6,738 nt of DNA from an uncultured Enterobacter sp. (GTDB lineage: Bacteria > Pseudomonadota > Gammaproteobacteria > Enterobacterales > Enterobacteriaceae), in assembly GCA_946477805.1 (NCBI GenBank), contig CAMKZP010000209.1, positions 1-6,738 of the forward strand. Reading direction: 5' to 3'. Positions 5,388 to 6,738 of the stretch are shown here, piece after piece. The first letter of the stretch is position 1; each line of letters starts with the position of its first letter. The notes under the pieces were generated by a model. That model ran no database searches. It saw only the letters and a list, made by a program, of their open reading frames with translations, and was not told where the DNA came from. The translations under genes and the position numbers were made by a program.

Positions 5388-5452
5388 CCCCTCACCCTGC
5401 CCTCTCCCCAAAGGGGAGAGGGGATTAACGTTCCCTCTGGGGTGAAGGGGGG
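5388..5452. repeat. Palindromic REP-like repeat, copy 2, with outer arms
   Basis: The core CCCTCTCCCC (5400-5409), AAA loop and GGGGAGAGGG (5413-5422) is the same perfect 10-bp hairpin as at 4142-4164. The left arm CCCCTCACCCTG (5388-5399) can pair with CTGGGGTGAAGGGG (5437-5450), allowing one mismatch and one extra base. The whole is therefore a nested palindrome of about 65 bp. AGAGGG (5417-5422) can alternatively pair with CCCTCT (5433-5438). It occupies most of the btsT-yjiX gap and begins a few bases after the btsT stop codon. No T-tract follows on the btsT strand, so mRNA stabilisation or partial attenuation is more likely than full termination. Confidence 0.85.
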
Positions 5453-5455
5453 AGA

Positions 5456-6738
5456 TTAATGATGTGAAGAGGTCTTCACGCCGCCTTCCGGCACCGGCAC
5501 GTACGGGGTTTCTTTATCCGTACGACCGTCGGCGTTGCGCACGTTCATCCAGGTTTTGATACCGTAGAAGATGATGCTGTACACCACCACCAGGAACAGA
5601 ATGCTCAGACCCGCGTTGGTGTAGTTGTTCACTACAATATGGTTCATGTTGGCAATCTGCTGGGCGGTTAAATCTGCGCCGCCTGCGGCAATCTTCTCTT
5701 TGTACTGGTTCGCCATGAAGAAGAAGCCTTCCAGCTGTGGATTGGCGCTGAACAGCTTCAGACCAAGCGCCCAGGTGGTGCAGAGCAGCAGCCACAGCGC
5801 AGGCACGACGGTCACCCAGATGTATTTCGTGCGCTTCATCTTCACGAGGACCACGGTGCCGAGTACGAGGGCAACGGCGGCCAGCATCTGGTTAGAGATG
5901 CCGAACAGCGGCCACAGGCTCTTCACGCCGCCCAGCGGGTCGACAACGCCCTGATACAGCAGGTAACCCCACAGGCCAACGCAGCCCGCGGTACCCAGAA
6001 CGCCCGCCACCAGAGAGTCGGTTTTCTTCAGGAACGGCACGAAGTTGCCGAGCAGGTCCTGCAGCATGAAGCGGCCCGCGCGGGTACCCGCGTCCAGCGC
6101 GGTCAGGATGAACAGCGCTTCGAACAGAATACCGAAGTGGTACCAGAAGCCCATGTCCGCCCACGGCAGCACCTTGTGGAACACGTGTGCGATACCGACA
6201 GCCAGCGTCGGCGCGCCGCCTGCGCGGTTCAATACGGACGGCTCGCCGATGTCTTTCGCGGTTTGCATGATCTGCTCAGGCGAAATCACAAAGCCCCAGG
6301 AGCTGACGGTCGCCGCGGCGTGTGCGCTCGCGTCCTTCAGCTGCGCCATGATCAGCGCCGCGTTGTCACCGCCCATTTCATGCAGGTTTGGCATGGTAAT
6401 GCCCAGACCCGCCGGAGGCGTGTTCATCGCGAAGTACAGGCCCGGCTCGATAATGGACGCTGCCACCAGCGCCATGATCGCCACGAAGGACTCCATCAGC
6501 ATCGCGCCGTAGCCGATCAGACGTGCGTCTTTCTCGTTCGCCAGCAGCTTAGGCGTGGTGCCGGACGCAATCAGAGCGTGGAAGCCAGAGACCGCGCCGC
6601 AGGCGATGGTGATGAACAGGAACGGGAACAGGGCGCCTTTCCACAGCGGGCCGGTGCCGTCGATGTACTGCGTCACCGCAGGCATTTTCAGATCCGGGTT
6701 GATGACCAGGATGCCGATCGCCAGACCGACGATAACGC
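5456..6738 (-). CDS. btsT: BtsT (YjiY) pyruvate/H+ symporter, C-terminal part (partial)
   Basis: This is the C-terminal 426 residues of an inner-membrane CstA-family carrier. The gene runs off the right edge: the frame stays open from base 6736 down to TAA at 5458-5456. E. coli BtsT has 716 residues, so roughly the first 290 are missing. Counting from the Met at 6685, hydrophobic segments lie near 18-40, 57-79, 178-198, 225-247, 262-283, 288-311 and 355-377. Family marks are ACGAVSGFHALI, the AMNTPPAGLG loop, WYHFGILFEALFILTALDAGTR and FGISNQ. The soluble tail ends in TPYVPVPEGG and SSHH, as in E. coli. BtsT imports pyruvate with high affinity, and in E. coli it is induced through the BtsS/BtsR pyruvate-sensing system. 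The promoter would be upstream, outside this window. It heads the btsT-yjiX-yjiA operon. The sequence match to BtsT is much closer than to its paralogue CstA. Confidence 0.96.
   Translation of the reverse strand, partial: VIVGLAIGILVINPDLKMPAVTQYIDGTGPLWKGALFPFLFITIACGAVSGFHALIASGTTPKLLANEKDARLIGYGAMLMESFVAIMALVAASIIEPGLYFAMNTPPAGLGITMPNLHEMGGDNAALIMAQLKDASAHAAATVSSWGFVISPEQIMQTAKDIGEPSVLNRAGGAPTLAVGIAHVFHKVLPWADMGFWYHFGILFEALFILTALDAGTRAGRFMLQDLLGNFVPFLKKTDSLVAGVLGTAGCVGLWGYLLYQGVVDPLGGVKSLWPLFGISNQMLAAVALVLGTVVLVKMKRTKYIWVTVVPALWLLLCTTWALGLKLFSANPQLEGFFFMANQYKEKIAAGGADLTAQQIANMNHIVVNNYTNAGLSILFLVVVYSIIFYGIKTWMNVRNADGRTDKETPYVPVPEGGVKTSSHH

Noticed and set aside
4849..5459. Plus-strand open frames across yjiA, yjiX and the repeat
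   Set aside because: They are antisense to well-recognised genes, cross the palindromic repeat and resemble no known protein.

Overview
This 6.7 kb window is chromosomal DNA of an Enterobacteriaceae species close to Enterobacter, Lelliottia, Leclercia or Kluyvera. The evidence is near-identity, from memory, of YjiX, YjiA and BtsT to their E. coli counterparts, an E. coli/Kluyvera-type penicillin G acylase C-terminus, GC-rich coding DNA and a typical enterobacterial intrinsic terminator. The genus cannot be fixed from the sequence alone. No phage, transposase, CRISPR array, tRNA or rRNA is visible.

Layout, left to right. (1) 1-233, + strand: the last 76 codons of a penicillin G acylase (pac). 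(2) 372-1742, +: a 456-residue NAD(P)-dependent aldehyde dehydrogenase of the succinate-semialdehyde dehydrogenase type. Its Shine-Dalgarno lies inside a perfect inverted repeat. (3) 1753-1783: a bidirectional intrinsic terminator between convergent genes. (4) 1799-2344, -: a YfaZ-family outer-membrane protein. (5) 2345-2755: a 411-bp AT-rich divergent regulatory region with a good match to a PhoB (Pho) box near its right end. (6) 2756-4120, +: a secreted phytase-like, beta-propeller-type protein. (7) 4129-4166: a short palindromic intergenic repeat. (8) 4197-5150, -: yjiA, a COG0523 zinc-binding GTPase. (9) 5161-5364, -: yjiX. (10) 5388-5452: a second, longer copy of the palindromic repeat. 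(11) 5456-6738, -: the C-terminal 426 residues of btsT (yjiY), a high-affinity pyruvate/H+ symporter, which runs off the right edge.

How the genes fit together. The minus-strand genes btsT-yjiX-yjiA form the conserved enterobacterial operon: a pyruvate importer, its small partner protein and a GTP-driven metal-handling protein. yjiX and yjiA are separated by 10 bp and are probably translationally coupled. The left part (pac plus a succinate-semialdehyde dehydrogenase) fits scavenging of phenylacetylated compounds and catabolism of aromatics such as 4-hydroxyphenylacetate, which ends in pyruvate and succinic semialdehyde. The central pair (YfaZ-type envelope protein and exported phytase-like protein) shares a divergent promoter region. 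The possible Pho box hints that the phytase-like gene responds to phosphate starvation.

No wholly new system is evident. The most useful leads are the Pho box upstream of an uncharacterised exported phytase-like protein, the repeat copies flanking yjiX-yjiA, the Shine-Dalgarno-overlapping inverted repeat of the dehydrogenase gene, and the pairing of a Cys-Cys-ending small protein with a metallochaperone-type GTPase.
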